From positions 1 to 64,000 of the forward strand of contig JAVEYY010000010.1 of assembly GCA_034003245.1 (NCBI GenBank): a DNA stretch of 64,000 nt, given 5' to 3'. The notes beneath the pieces were generated by a model, which was not told where the DNA came from, ran no database searches, and worked only from the letters and a program-made list of their open reading frames with translations. Every line of letters begins with the position of its first letter. The first letter of the stretch is position 1. Shown one piece after another: positions 1-8,590 of the stretch. This DNA comes from Perlabentimonas sp034003245. Lineage in GTDB: Bacteria; Bacteroidota; Bacteroidia; Bacteroidales; Tenuifilaceae. The position numbers and the translations under genes are program-made.

Positions 1-113
1 TTTAGAATACTTTCAATGCTAATTATTAAACTATCTTCGAAATCATTTTCTAAGTATCTTCTAACCGAACTACGATTTATTATTGCGTTTTTAAGTTCTT
101 GTGGATTTTCCAT
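1..113 (-). CDS. Nitroreductase-family protein, N-terminal fragment
   Basis: This is the 5' end of a gene that runs off the left edge of the window. The ATG is at 113-111 on the minus strand and the frame stays open to base 1, giving 37 residues. The fragment contains NAIINRSSVRRYLEND. A basic, Arg-rich stretch of the form (N)RRSxRxY a few residues from the start is typical of FMN-dependent nitroreductase-family enzymes, where it helps bind the FMN phosphate. Only the N-terminus is visible, so the subfamily and substrate cannot be given. The assignment rests on this one motif. Confidence 0.5.
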   Translation of the reverse strand, partial: MENPQELKNAIINRSSVRRYLENDFEDSLIISIESIL

Positions 114-595
114 TGAATTATTAATTAAAGTGAAAGAGGCAAAATTATAATACTCGCTGATATTTTTTGTTTGTATACCTCACAAATTTTGTGATAAGAA
201 TTTTCATCACCATTTTTTTGATAATTGGAAGTAGAGAAGGATCATAAACTTTTTGGCTACTAACCCTGTATCAACCGATACAATCGCATCAAGGTTGTAA
301 AATTTTCTTATGCTTCGTGTGTTTTCACTTTAATAAAAACGAGTTGAATTTTCCTTGCTGCTCATTCAAATGAACCTTCCCTTACCTTAGGTTTAAATAT
401 GGTTTGTCCAAACAAGTATTAGTAGCTTTTGAAGAAAAAAACTACATAACTTTCACTTAATGGTAATTAAACTATCGTTGTAGAAAGTTATTATAATTCT
501 TGATTAGCAAAAGATTAGATTTTTAAAGATGAGAATTTGTAAACAGAATATACAATTTCTAGCGTAGATCACACACTAATATTCACCAAAAAAGA
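114..595. other. AT-rich intergenic stretch, no gene seen
   Basis: About 480 bases separate the nitroreductase-like start from the end of the PLD-like gene. I see no open frame of useful length, no tRNA-like cloverleaf and no strong stem followed by a T run. The only symmetric item is a short 13-bp palindrome (CACAAATTTTGTG, about 181-193). It presumably holds the promoter of the nitroreductase-like gene. Confidence 0.4.
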
Positions 596-1186
596 TTACC
601 CATCCAACCTATCCCCGCAAAACTCTTTCCTATCGCAGGTTTTGCAATGGTCGCCACGCCATACAGTATCGAACTGGGTGATGGCGTTTTCCACCATTTC
701 GGGGTTGTTTGTGAGGATGCCCGCCTCAAAATTTCGGCGGTTGGGGTTTTTCATGCCAATACCAGCACCCGTGAGGTTAGCGGAACCGATGTAAACAGTT
801 TCCAAATCGAAGATAAACAGTTTAAAGTGTACCCTAGGGCAAATTGCCCTTTCGAGACTTTTAGCCAAATTTGGATACTTATCAAAATCCTTACGGAACA
901 TTGGGCCAGGCTCTTTAGCATGGAGGAGTCTAATATTTACTTTTCTGGCAACCAATTTTGATAGCATACCCAAAAAGGGTATAGAGTTACTGCCATCTTT
1001 AATGAATAGATCCTTTATATCGGCGGTGCCAATCCACAGCTCGCGCTTCACGGATAGGCCATGCTGCAACACTTTGGTATAGTGCTGCTCGTTTTTGATA
1101 TATTCGAGTAGATGAGTCATAGGTAATGCAATACCATTTTTCACTTCACCCAGTAGTCTTTTAAAAGTGGGAATTATTAGTTCCAA
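596..1186 (-). CDS. Phospholipase D-like domain protein with single HKD motif
   Basis: A 196-residue protein with one complete PLD catalytic motif. His120, Lys122 and Asp127 (HxKxxxxD) are followed by GSAN (134-137) and a downstream Glu154, as in Nuc-type endonucleases and other one-motif PLD proteins that dimerise to form the active site. The C-terminus carries Cys181, Cys184 and Cys190 and could bind a metal. There is no signal peptide, so it is probably cytoplasmic. The frame opens at a TTG (1186); the first ATG is at 1120 and would remove 22 residues upstream of the motif. It overlaps the 3' end of the phosphatase gene upstream by 10 bases. Substrate (phospholipid or nucleic acid) is unknown. 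Confidence 0.75.
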   Translation of the reverse strand: MELIIPTFKRLLGEVKNGIALPMTHLLEYIKNEQHYTKVLQHGLSVKRELWIGTADIKDLFIKDGSNSIPFLGMLSKLVARKVNIRLLHAKEPGPMFRKDFDKYPNLAKSLERAICPRVHFKLFIFDLETVYIGSANLTGAGIGMKNPNRRNFEAGILTNNPEMVENAITQFDTVWRGDHCKTCDRKEFCGDRLDG

Positions 1187-2409
1187 GTCTTTTTATTGGC
1201 TAGTCGAACTACTGCTATTGATTTCTGCGCACGGTCAACAACCAATCTTAAGATGTAAACACCTTGTGGCAAATGATTCCCATATGCATCGTAGCCATTC
1301 CAGATGACGCTATGTTCGCCCTCATTTTGAGTCTCGGATACCAGAGTTGAAACCAAAGCTCCAGTAACAGAATAAACACTAAGCTTTACCTTTGAGGTTT
1401 TGGAAAGTGTGTACCGAATCCTTGTCGATTCCGAAAATGGGTTTGGGAATGAACCCTGCAGCGTAAAATTACTATTGTCGATATGTTTAACAGATGTGCT
1501 ATTAAAGATTTCGTGCATCACATTTCCCGTGGATTTTTCGGGGTTAATCCCTAAAATATACGATGCCGTTACAGCAAAATCGGGTAAAACTCTGGGTTGC
1601 GACGACACAAAGTTCTGCTTAATATCTGGCCCAACAGCCAGAAATTGCATCTGACGACAACCATTGCAGGTACAGCCATGCCCTTTAAATCCGCCATGCT
1701 GATCGTCGTGCCGTCCATGGTCGTTTGTTACTAGCAGAGTTGTAGTATTCTGATAGAATGGGTGTGCCTGCACTCTATCCCATAAAACACCCACTATGCT
1801 ATCGGCAATTTCGATAGATCGAGTATACTGATTCCAATTGCCCGAGTGCCCCGCAGCATCAACATCGGCAAGGTAAACCCAGAGAAAATGGGGTTGTTGA
1901 CTATCGATAATTTGCTGGGTTTGGTTCGCCACATCCCTATCGGTGCTTCCAGTGCTGTTAAATGTGGGCCAGTACTCCTGTCCATAATCATCATCGAAGC
2001 TGGGTAACCATAGGCTTGATATATACTTAAGAATATAGAAACACTCGTTGGCAGGCATATCCTTCTGCTTACGATAGTACTCGAATATTGAGGGTAAATT
2101 TGTGAACTGGGTAGAAGCCCCATTATAGGTGATGCTCTGAACTCCAGTCCACGCACCACACCAAAGGGCAGGAATTGCCCTTGATGTGTATGTGTAACCA
2201 TCGTTCTTAAAGTTGCTGATGATAGTTCCTTGCGTAGCCAACTCTTTCATTCTGGGGATGTATGTATACGAGGGATCACCAAAAGTTTCGGTATACCGGG
2301 CACCGTCAATAACAACTACCATTACCTTATCGGCTTGCTGAGAATAGCTGGTAATTTGTATTGCAAGTAGAATTATAACAAGCAAATTGCAAAATGTAAA
2401 ACGTTGCAT
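1177..2409 (-). CDS. Secreted alkaline-phosphatase-superfamily hydrolase with T9SS sorting domain
   Basis: The ATG at 2409 gives a protein that begins with a clear signal peptide (MQRFTFCNLLVIILLAIQI); an in-frame GTG at 2436 would add nine residues and overlap the upstream stop. The motif VVVIDGARYTETFG near the mature N-terminus carries the metal Asp and probable nucleophile Thr of type I phosphodiesterase/nucleotide pyrophosphatase-like enzymes, and TNDHGRHDDQHGG supplies further metal ligands. The last ~80 residues (FPNPFSESTRIRYTL to LPQGVYILRL) are a type A sorting domain used by the type IX secretion system, so the enzyme should be exported across the outer membrane and anchored or released. 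The substrate cannot be predicted. Confidence 0.85.
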   Translation of the reverse strand: MQRFTFCNLLVIILLAIQITSYSQQADKVMVVVIDGARYTETFGDPSYTYIPRMKELATQGTIISNFKNDGYTYTSRAIPALWCGAWTGVQSITYNGASTQFTNLPSIFEYYRKQKDMPANECFYILKYISSLWLPSFDDDYGQEYWPTFNSTGSTDRDVANQTQQIIDSQQPHFLWVYLADVDAAGHSGNWNQYTRSIEIADSIVGVLWDRVQAHPFYQNTTTLLVTNDHGRHDDQHGGFKGHGCTCNGCRQMQFLAVGPDIKQNFVSSQPRVLPDFAVTASYILGINPEKSTGNVMHEIFNSTSVKHIDNSNFTLQGSFPNPFSESTRIRYTLSKTSKVKLSVYSVTGALVSTLVSETQNEGEHSVIWNGYDAYGNHLPQGVYILRLVVDRAQKSIAVVRLANKKTWN

Positions 2410-2432
2410 AAAATTTATTGAGTTTACACAAA

Positions 2433-3161
2433 TCACTCCTTAGCAAAAATGCTTTTTCGAAGAAACATAAAAATAGTACTAGCCCCAACTATACCCATTC
2501 CAATCATGGCCGTTACTACAATTGAAGGGTTTAGCGCCTGTTGCCGGGTAATAATTCCAAAAAACGCCCATAGTACAGCAATTCCTATAAAAGGATTATC
2601 GTAGCGGTAAACTGCTAATGAAGCTATTATTGCACCTGTTGAAATCATCACAATGGTCCAAGTTTGCTCCGAAAAACCCCATCCAGTCCAATTGATGCTT
2701 ACAAGTAAAGCAATAACATTGGCAATTGTGGCAATGCTAATCCATCCTAAGTAAATACCAAATGTAGCTTTGGCTAAACTCATGGGATTGGGTTTTAACT
2801 TTAGGGCAATAATTATCAGGACAAGGAGTAATCCAATCATAATGAGCAATGAGATAGCAACGTACTCAAAGTGCCACGCGAAGATCCACAATACGTTCAA
2901 GGCGCAGCTAATTCCAAAAGCCCAGCCAATTTGTAGAATGGACTCTTTACTGCTTTCGCGAAACTGGAGAGCCAAAAAAACCAGTAGCAATAGGTAGATT
3001 ACTCCCCAAATGGAAAACGTGATTCCTGCAGGAACAAACAAATTGGGGTACAGTTCGGAAAGTTGCCCTGTTGTTTTCTCGTTGATGGGCAAAGCATTTG
3101 CCAGGTAGTTCATCACCACCATTACAACAAACATTACGAGGTTAAAGATTTTTAGTATCAT
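2433..3161 (-). CDS. TspO/MBR-related tryptophan-rich membrane protein
   Basis: A polytopic inner-membrane protein with about seven hydrophobic segments and several Trp residues. The N-terminal pattern NYLANALPINEKTTGQLS and PAGITFSIWGVIYLLL is characteristic of the long bacterial tryptophan-rich sensory proteins related to TspO. The family binds tetrapyrroles or other hydrophobic ligands; the role here is unknown. I prefer the ATG at 3161, because it gives the family's usual start just before the first helix; another ATG at 3209 would add 16 residues. It is upstream of, and nearly overlapping, the phosphatase gene, so the two may be co-transcribed. Confidence 0.7.
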   Translation of the reverse strand: MILKIFNLVMFVVMVVMNYLANALPINEKTTGQLSELYPNLFVPAGITFSIWGVIYLLLLVFLALQFRESSKESILQIGWAFGISCALNVLWIFAWHFEYVAISLLIMIGLLLVLIIIALKLKPNPMSLAKATFGIYLGWISIATIANVIALLVSINWTGWGFSEQTWTIVMISTGAIIASLAVYRYDNPFIGIAVLWAFFGIITRQQALNPSIVVTAMIGMGIVGASTIFMFLRKSIFAKE

Positions 3162-3248
3162 TTGGGTTGGGTTTATGGTTGAGTCCAACAAAGATATGAA
3201 AACCAACATTCTATTCGAATAATATTATTAAAATCATCAAAAACAAAA

Positions 3249-3280
3249 AAAGAACCGCTACATAAGAGAAGCGGTTCTTT
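3249..3280 (-). terminator. Rho-independent terminator
   Basis: A perfect 11-bp stem (AAAGAACCGCT / AGCGGTTCTTT) with a 10-base loop. Read on the minus strand it runs straight into a T-rich tract, so it should end the sigma/anti-sigma/DUF4097-like transcript. Confidence 0.85.
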
Positions 3281-3307
3281 AACACTAACCTAAAACCTTC
3301 CTAAAAC

Positions 3308-4396
3308 TTACTTTAATCGAGCGCTCCCATACTTAACCCTAACTCTAACCGAAGTAGTTGATTTCTCGTTGGTTCCCACACGACCGTTCACGCTTAGCTT
3401 ATTGTTACTTTCAATTCGATTTACACGAGCCGGATCGCCGTATGAGATTCCTCCGTACGAAGCTTCACCATCTATATTATAGGATACTGACTCGGCAATG
3501 GGCGCGTAGATGCTTGAGTATCCTCCTTCGAAAGCGATGGACTCAAAAGCATTATCAACCTCTTCAATTCTCACATCGCCATAGCGAGTTTTCACGTTTA
3601 GCTTCTTTCCCAAGTTCTTAATGCGGTAAGTGGTATACCCGCTCTCACCTACCAAATTGGTAATTGCTCCAATATTTACGTTGTCGTACTTTGACTCAAT
3701 AACCAGAGAGCTAACCTGACTGGCCGAAATTTTTGAATACTTACTCAGCATCACAAGGGCTTGCCCCTTAACTATATCTAGATTGGCGTACTTAATATCA
3801 AAACGCATCCAGTTCACCTCATCAATGGAGGCATTGCCATACCCTAGTGTAAGCAGATTTAAGGGTTCGTTATTGCCATAAACAATGCGATTGGCTTTTA
3901 GGTTGCCATATTTCACATCAATATTGGATAGGCCTGTAAGCTCGTCGATAAACATATCGCCGTACTTATTGCGAAGGGTAACATTCAAATGCTTAGGCAT
4001 TTTGATCTTATAATCAATCCGGAGTTCCTTTGAGGAGTTGCCAAAGCTAAAGTTACTAACCGATTTCATCAGCTTATCATCAATCTCGGTTACTCCCCTC
4101 ACCTCGTCGCCAACCTGTTCAAGCGTAACGCTAATAGCTGCCAACATACGTTCGGATCTCTCCTTACTGCTATGCTCAACAGTCACCTCCACATCAATGG
4201 TAATAAGGTTTTTATCCCAGTTTTCAACTACCACCTGTCCAAAGCGGTTGCTAATGTAAAGCTGAGTATTCTTATCAACCTTAAACTCCTTGTTAAAAGT
4301 TTTAGTCTGCTTATTGGCTAGCAGCGAATTGCTTCCTACCGCGACAACTAGCATTAAGGTGATAGTGGCTGCTAAAACTAATCTACTTGTTTTCAT
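3308..4396 (-). CDS. Exported DUF4097-like putative adhesin / beta-helix protein
   Basis: A 362-residue exported protein. It has a signal peptide at the N-terminus (ending near SLLA) and a long beta-rich body in which short strands ending in KYGN, GYGN, KYSK, RYGD and SYGG recur every 20-25 residues, as expected of a beta-solenoid. This looks like the DUF4097/DUF2807 group, whose members often follow ECF sigma and anti-sigma genes in Bacteroidetes. Here it is the last gene of just such an operon (27 bases after the anti-sigma-like gene), so it is a plausible envelope-stress target or sensor. The family assignment rests on the repeat pattern and context, not on a diagnostic motif. Confidence 0.65.
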   Translation of the reverse strand: MKTSRLVLAATITLMLVVAVGSNSLLANKQTKTFNKEFKVDKNTQLYISNRFGQVVVENWDKNLITIDVEVTVEHSSKERSERMLAAISVTLEQVGDEVRGVTEIDDKLMKSVSNFSFGNSSKELRIDYKIKMPKHLNVTLRNKYGDMFIDELTGLSNIDVKYGNLKANRIVYGNNEPLNLLTLGYGNASIDEVNWMRFDIKYANLDIVKGQALVMLSKYSKISASQVSSLVIESKYDNVNIGAITNLVGESGYTTYRIKNLGKKLNVKTRYGDVRIEEVDNAFESIAFEGGYSSIYAPIAESVSYNIDGEASYGGISYGDPARVNRIESNNKLSVNGRVGTNEKSTTSVRVRVKYGSARLK

Positions 4397-4423
4397 AATA
4401 TTGTGTGTTTAATTATTTACTAT

Positions 4424-4960
4424 TCAATTGAACCTAAAGGTATAAACTGTTTGCATTCGGCTAATTATCCCATCCAGCACATCGAGCTGAGCCTGATAGT
4501 ATCGGGTGAGCACAAAGGCGGCCGACTCGGTGTGAGGGCTAAGGGCGATATCGTTTAGAACGTTACTGTAGCTCTCATTCATGTCACTCAGGGCTTGGGA
4601 AATTTCACCCTCGAAAGGCTTTAGCTCACCCGTCATCATCTTGTTGATAAGCTGCTGCTTTTGGGTAACCTGATACTGGTAGTACTCATCTATCTGGAGT
4701 AGCTCGGGCGAAAGGTTGGCCGTTGCCAAACCCGACTCGGTTGGAGGAACTAATCCGCTGTAATTAAGCAGCAGGCTTAAACTTGCTGTAATTAGTAACC
4801 CTGCCACAGCGGCCACACTGGCCACCAGCCAAAGGCTAACCCTTTTGGGAGAATTGTACGTGGCCAACCTACTACTAAACCTATCGAAATGCCCCCTTGG
4901 AGGGTCTTCGTTATCGAACAGCTGCCTGTTTTGATCGATAAAGGTTTGTAATTTGTCCAT
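4424..4960 (-). CDS. Putative transmembrane anti-sigma factor
   Basis: A 178-residue protein with a hydrophilic N-terminus (about 1-40), one membrane helix (roughly 43-66, VSLWLVASVAAVAGLLITAS) and a helical, presumably periplasmic C-terminal part. It starts 12 bases after the stop of the ECF sigma gene. This architecture and position fit a membrane anti-sigma factor, but there is no zinc-finger (HxxxCxxC) motif, so the call relies on context. It is followed by the DUF4097-like gene in the same orientation. Confidence 0.6.
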   Translation of the reverse strand: MDKLQTFIDQNRQLFDNEDPPRGHFDRFSSRLATYNSPKRVSLWLVASVAAVAGLLITASLSLLLNYSGLVPPTESGLATANLSPELLQIDEYYQYQVTQKQQLINKMMTGELKPFEGEISQALSDMNESYSNVLNDIALSPHTESAAFVLTRYYQAQLDVLDGIISRMQTVYTFRFN

Positions 4961-4972
4961 GGTTATATTTCT

Positions 4973-5527
4973 TTACAATTTATTCTTCAAAATTTCAGCT
5001 AACCGCTGTTTTGCTCTAACCAGCTGCGATCGAGAGGTTGATGAAGTTATGCCTAACAACTCGGCAATCTCATCGTGGCTGTAGCCTTCGAGGTAGTATA
5101 GTGTGATTACCACTTTATACCCCTCGGATAGCTGGGCGATTGCGCTGTTGAGTTGTTCCACCGACTCGGGCGAAAACTCGCTTTCGGGTTCCTCATCCAC
5201 AGCACTAAGCCCATGAGCTTGATCTATTGAGGTGATTAGCAACTTTTTCTTCTTCAAGAAATCGAGTGAGGCGTTTACCACTATCCGTTTAAGCCAAGCC
5301 CCAAAGCTAACCTCATTTCTATAGGTATTTATTCGATCGTACGCCTTAAAGAACGCTTCCTGCATTACATCTTCGGCTTCCACAACATTGCCAACTATTC
5401 GGAGGCAGGTGTTGTACATGGCCTTGTGGTACAACTTGTAGATATCGAATTGAGCCTTGCGGTCGCCCACCCTGCAACGGTCAATCAGTACCTGGTGAAT
5501 ATTTGGATAATTGCCTTTATTGCTCAT
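4973..5527 (-). CDS. RNA polymerase ECF sigma factor
   Basis: A sigma-70 family ECF factor of 184 residues from the ATG at 5527 (a GTG at 5551 is also in frame). Region 2 is recognisable from AEDVMQEAFFKAYDRI and the following ...FGAWLKRIVVNASLDFLKK. Region 4 has the helix-turn-helix EGYSHDEIAELLGITSSTSR. It leads an operon with a membrane anti-sigma-like protein and a DUF4097-like exported protein. I looked for the promoter pair seen near 61,900 upstream of this gene and did not find a convincing match, so the two ECF systems probably use different promoters. Confidence 0.9.
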   Translation of the reverse strand: MSNKGNYPNIHQVLIDRCRVGDRKAQFDIYKLYHKAMYNTCLRIVGNVVEAEDVMQEAFFKAYDRINTYRNEVSFGAWLKRIVVNASLDFLKKKKLLITSIDQAHGLSAVDEEPESEFSPESVEQLNSAIAQLSEGYKVVITLYYLEGYSHDEIAELLGITSSTSRSQLVRAKQRLAEILKNKL

Positions 5528-5692
5528 ACTTCTGGAATAATGACGATGCACATGCTTTTACGCTGCACTGGTCAACATTTATTTTTGCAAATTACTGTAA
5601 ATTTAGTGTTCGAACAACTGGTAATTAGGGAGAATTGTTGCTAAACACTAATTTTCTTTCCATTTGCGCTCAACCAGTTTTGGCAAATGGAC

Positions 5693-5700
5693 TACCTTTG
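5693..5700 (+). promoter_or_regulatory. Bacteroidetes -7 element before TonB-dependent receptor
   Basis: TACCTTTG matches the TAnnTTTG -7 consensus and lies 45 bases before the ATG at 5745. A well-spaced -33 TTTG is not clear. It argues for the ATG at 5745 over the upstream in-frame TTG at 5664, which would precede the transcription start. Confidence 0.4.
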
Positions 5701-5744
5701 CTGCCCTAAATTTTTATTTAAACCAAACTGAAATTAATCCCAAC

Positions 5745-7775
5745 ATGAAGCGAAGAAGCAACTATCACAGGGCTCACAGCGTGTGCTTCCGCCAGTGGGG
5801 TAACAAATCGTACAGTGTTTTTGCTAGCCTTAAGGCTTGGGTAAAAATAAGTGTTATTTCGGTATCGTACAGCTTACTGGTAATGCCTGTATGTGCTGTG
5901 GCACAAGTCGACACTATTCCAACCACAAGCAGGGACATTGATATTGACGAAGTTGTTATCACCTCACCGCTAGCGGCAAGTACCTACTCCGAGCTAATGC
6001 GAGCTGTGGCGGTAATATCGCGCGATGAGATAGCGCAGATGCCCGTCAGCAACCTAAACGATCTGCTCAGAAGTATTAGCAGCGTAGATCTCCGCCAGCG
6101 CGGAGGAAACGGCGTACAAGCCGACATTGCCATAAGAGGTGGAACATTCGATCAGGTACTTATCCTACTCAACGGGGTGAACATCACCGATCCCCAAACG
6201 GGTCACCACAACCTAAATATCCCCATCGACTTAGAATCCATTGAACGTGTGGAGCTCCTACAAGGCCCAGGTGCTAGAATTTATGGGCCCGGGTCATTCA
6301 GCGGAGCCATCAACATTATTACCAATCCTCGGGGAAAAGAATTTACCAAGATTTCAGCATCGGTAGGTGAATATGGCCTTGTCTCGGCAAGTGCATCAGC
6401 AAATTTGGTAAGTAAACGGTCAAATCTTTTTATTGCAACCTCTTCGGCCAAGTCCAATGGGTATATCCAAAACACCGACTTTAATCTTCATAACCTGTTT
6501 TCTCATGCAAGTGTTGATTTTTGGAGTGGGATCATCGACTTTCAGGCTGGTTACCAGGACAAGGCATTTGGCGCCCAAAGCTTTTACACCCCTCGATTCC
6601 CCGAACAATTCGAAAAAATTGGAACATTCTTCTCCTCTGTCACTTTTTCTAAAAGATTTGATGGGATAACTATTGCGGCAACTGGATATCATAGGCAACA
6701 TACCGATAGGTTTGAACTTTTCCGAAGGCAAATCCCCGAATGGTATAAAGGCCATAACTACCACCGAACATTGGCCTCGGGTGGAAAAGTTCAACTTACC
6801 TCTATAAACACAGCAGGGCGAACAAGAATTGGTGCTGAGGTGCGGAATGAATCGATAATGAGTAACGTTCTTGGTGAACCACTAAAAGTACCGGTATCAA
6901 TAAAAGGAGTTGAGGATACAACATACACTCGTGGCGCTGAACGCAATCAGTTCAACGCCTTTGCCGATCATACCTTTTATCTCAAAAAGGTAATAGTATC
7001 AGGGGGCGCTCTGCTTACCTATAGCACAAGCTACCGCTTTAACTGGAATTATGGCGTTGATATTAGCTACATAGCAGGGGATAAAACAAATATTTACGCT
7101 TCGGTGAGTAACACCCTACGGTTCCCAACCTTTACCGATTTGTACTACAATGGCCCAACCAATCGGGGGAATGTGGCCCTAAAACCCGAAAAAGCGAATA
7201 ATTTTGAAATAGGCACAAGGGTTATGAGCAAAAAGGTATCGGGTAATGTGACCCTATTTCATAGAAGAGCTCATGATGTAATAGATTGGGTTAAAGAGTT
7301 GGAGGGCGATATTTGGACTACAATGAATCATACCTCGATAAATACAACTGGTATTGAGTCAGCAGTTATAATTAGAAATTTTAACAACATTCCATTTATT
7401 AAAGAGATTTCGCTTGGTTACAACTATGTATTCTCTAGTAAAGACAGCGAAACTCTGCAATCGTACTACGCATTGGATTACCTTAAGCACAAATTTTCGG
7501 CCAGCATAAACCATGCGGTTTTCTGGAAAATTGGAGCCTCTTGGACAGCCCTTTGGCACGACAGAGCAGGCACGTATACCCATTTTAGTAACGGTGAGGA
7601 CACCCCCTACTCCCCCTTCCTTTTGATAAATCTAAAGGTATATGCTGATTTTTCCCGCTTTAAAACGGTTGTTGACATCAGTAATCTTGGGAATATTACC
7701 TACTACGACTTAGGAAATATTCCACAACCCCAACGATGGGTATCCTTTGGGCTAAAGTATACAATGGGTAACTAG
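5745..7775 (+). CDS. TonB-dependent outer-membrane receptor
   Basis: A 676-residue outer-membrane receptor. After an unusually long basic N-terminus and a hydrophobic signal (ISVISVSYSLLVMPVCAVAQ) come a plug domain (DIDEVVITSPL, then IRGGTFDQVLILLNGVNI and VELLQGPGARIYGPGSFSGA) and a long beta-barrel. There is no N-terminal carboxypeptidase-like or SusC-type extension and no SusD partner beside it, so it is more like a siderophore/cobalamin-type receptor than a glycan receptor. The ligand is unknown. It is transcribed divergently from the ECF sigma gene. Confidence 0.9.
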   Translation: MKRRSNYHRAHSVCFRQWGNKSYSVFASLKAWVKISVISVSYSLLVMPVCAVAQVDTIPTTSRDIDIDEVVITSPLAASTYSELMRAVAVISRDEIAQMPVSNLNDLLRSISSVDLRQRGGNGVQADIAIRGGTFDQVLILLNGVNITDPQTGHHNLNIPIDLESIERVELLQGPGARIYGPGSFSGAINIITNPRGKEFTKISASVGEYGLVSASASANLVSKRSNLFIATSSAKSNGYIQNTDFNLHNLFSHASVDFWSGIIDFQAGYQDKAFGAQSFYTPRFPEQFEKIGTFFSSVTFSKRFDGITIAATGYHRQHTDRFELFRRQIPEWYKGHNYHRTLASGGKVQLTSINTAGRTRIGAEVRNESIMSNVLGEPLKVPVSIKGVEDTTYTRGAERNQFNAFADHTFYLKKVIVSGGALLTYSTSYRFNWNYGVDISYIAGDKTNIYASVSNTLRFPTFTDLYYNGPTNRGNVALKPEKANNFEIGTRVMSKKVSGNVTLFHRRAHDVIDWVKELEGDIWTTMNHTSINTTGIESAVIIRNFNNIPFIKEISLGYNYVFSSKDSETLQSYYALDYLKHKFSASINHAVFWKIGASWTALWHDRAGTYTHFSNGEDTPYSPFLLINLKVYADFSRFKTVVDISNLGNITYYDLGNIPQPQRWVSFGLKYTMGN

Positions 7776-8314
7776 GCCGCTGCTAATGATTTAGCTATTG
7801 CTTCGGTATTCAAATTCCCTATGGTTATACCTGAGCAGAGAATCGACACTGGCATTACGTTGAAGGGTTTACTAAGCCGAATATAAAAGGATTCCATGCG
7901 TTGGTCACATTCAACCTGATAACCGTTTCATTCAGCAGGGTTGCGGTCATGATGGGATAAGCATCCATCTCCCACGGATGAGCACCGTTCGCGTTCGGAT
8001 TGGTATCCATCACCTTCGGATGAGCACCGTTCGCGTTCGGGTTGGCATCCATCGGGTTCAGCTGGATAGCGGTAGGGTTGTTCTATGCACCGGGAACCTC
8101 GGGCTTAGCTTCGGAAAAATTCGGGTTAGGGACTATCGATTACTAGTGAATACAATGGTAGGGGGATAACAATATAGGGCAGGAAGCTTCCGAAAAATCT
8201 ATATCTAGCTAGCGATATTTAAGGGTTAAAAAAAATATTGATTTTTTGTTTAAAAATCCACAACTCTTGCATACTTTTACATCGAAATTTGTTCAACCAA
8301 AAACCAAAAAAACG
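7776..8314. other. Intergenic stretch with tandem repeat, no credible gene
   Basis: About 540 bases between the receptor and the small lipoprotein. Apart from the 42-bp tandem repeat (separate entry), I see only short frames on both strands that arise from the repeat itself. No terminator-like stem with a T run follows the receptor gene. Confidence 0.4.
7976..8059. repeat. 42-bp tandem repeat, two full copies
   Basis: Two direct copies of a 42-bp unit (7976-8017 and 8018-8059), each beginning GGATGAGCACCGTTCGCGTT and differing at only a few positions. A degenerate part-copy (7952-7975) precedes them, sharing GCATCCATC. On the minus strand the unit reads as a 14-residue peptide (MDANPNANGAHPKV) in phase over both copies, inside a short 65-codon frame with no other sign of being a gene. 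Confidence 0.85.
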
Positions 8315-8524
8315 ATGAAAAAGAGTAGAATTCTTATGGTAAGTGCCCTTATGGCCTTCGCTTTCGCATTAGCATCATGCGGAACAGCTGGTGAAAAAGC
8401 AAAAACTGAAAAAGCAGAGGTTGAGTGCGAACAAGCTGCAAAAGATACTTGCGAGCATGCTGCAAAAGACACTTGCGACCATGCTAAAACCGAGGCTCCT
8501 GCAGCTGAGGAAGGTCAGGAGTAA
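8315..8524 (+). CDS. Small Cys/His-rich lipoprotein
   Basis: A 69-residue lipoprotein. The signal MKKSRILMVSALMAFAFALASC ends in a good lipobox (LASC). The mature part is Lys/Glu/Ala-rich and carries a repeated unit AAKDTC(E/D)HA, preceded by a related VECEQAAKDTC, so Cys, His and acidic residues recur with an eight-residue period. This suggests metal binding or redox chemistry, but no family is recognised. The ATG at 8315 is preferred over an upstream in-frame TTG at 8246 because the signal peptide starts there. A strong terminator follows. Confidence 0.75.
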   Translation: MKKSRILMVSALMAFAFALASCGTAGEKAKTEKAEVECEQAAKDTCEHAAKDTCDHAKTEAPAAEEGQE

Positions 8525-8540
8525 TTACCTGTACAAATCA

Positions 8541-8572
8541 AAAAGCCGCAGCTTACTCGCTGCGGCTTTTTT
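8541..8572 (+). terminator. Bidirectional rho-independent terminator
   Basis: A perfect 12-bp stem (AAAAGCCGCAGC / GCTGCGGCTTTT) with a 6-base loop, followed by Ts on the plus strand and bounded by As, so it can also stop the convergent minus-strand gene ending at 8591. Confidence 0.9.
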
Positions 8573-8590
8573 GTTTCGCTATAAGGCTAG

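Noticed and set aside
647..961. Plus-strand 104-codon frame
   Set aside because: It is antisense to the PLD-like gene, whose HKD motif is intact; shadow frame.
5528..5600. ECF autoregulatory promoter before the sigma gene at 5527
   Set aside because: A GTC-containing stretch is present, but the -35 part and spacing do not match the pair at 61880 and 62544.
7855..8052. 65-codon minus-strand frame with NPNANGAHP units as a gene
   Set aside because: The frame is a by-product of the 42-bp repeat; it lacks a signal peptide, family match or convincing upstream signals. Reported as a repeat instead.
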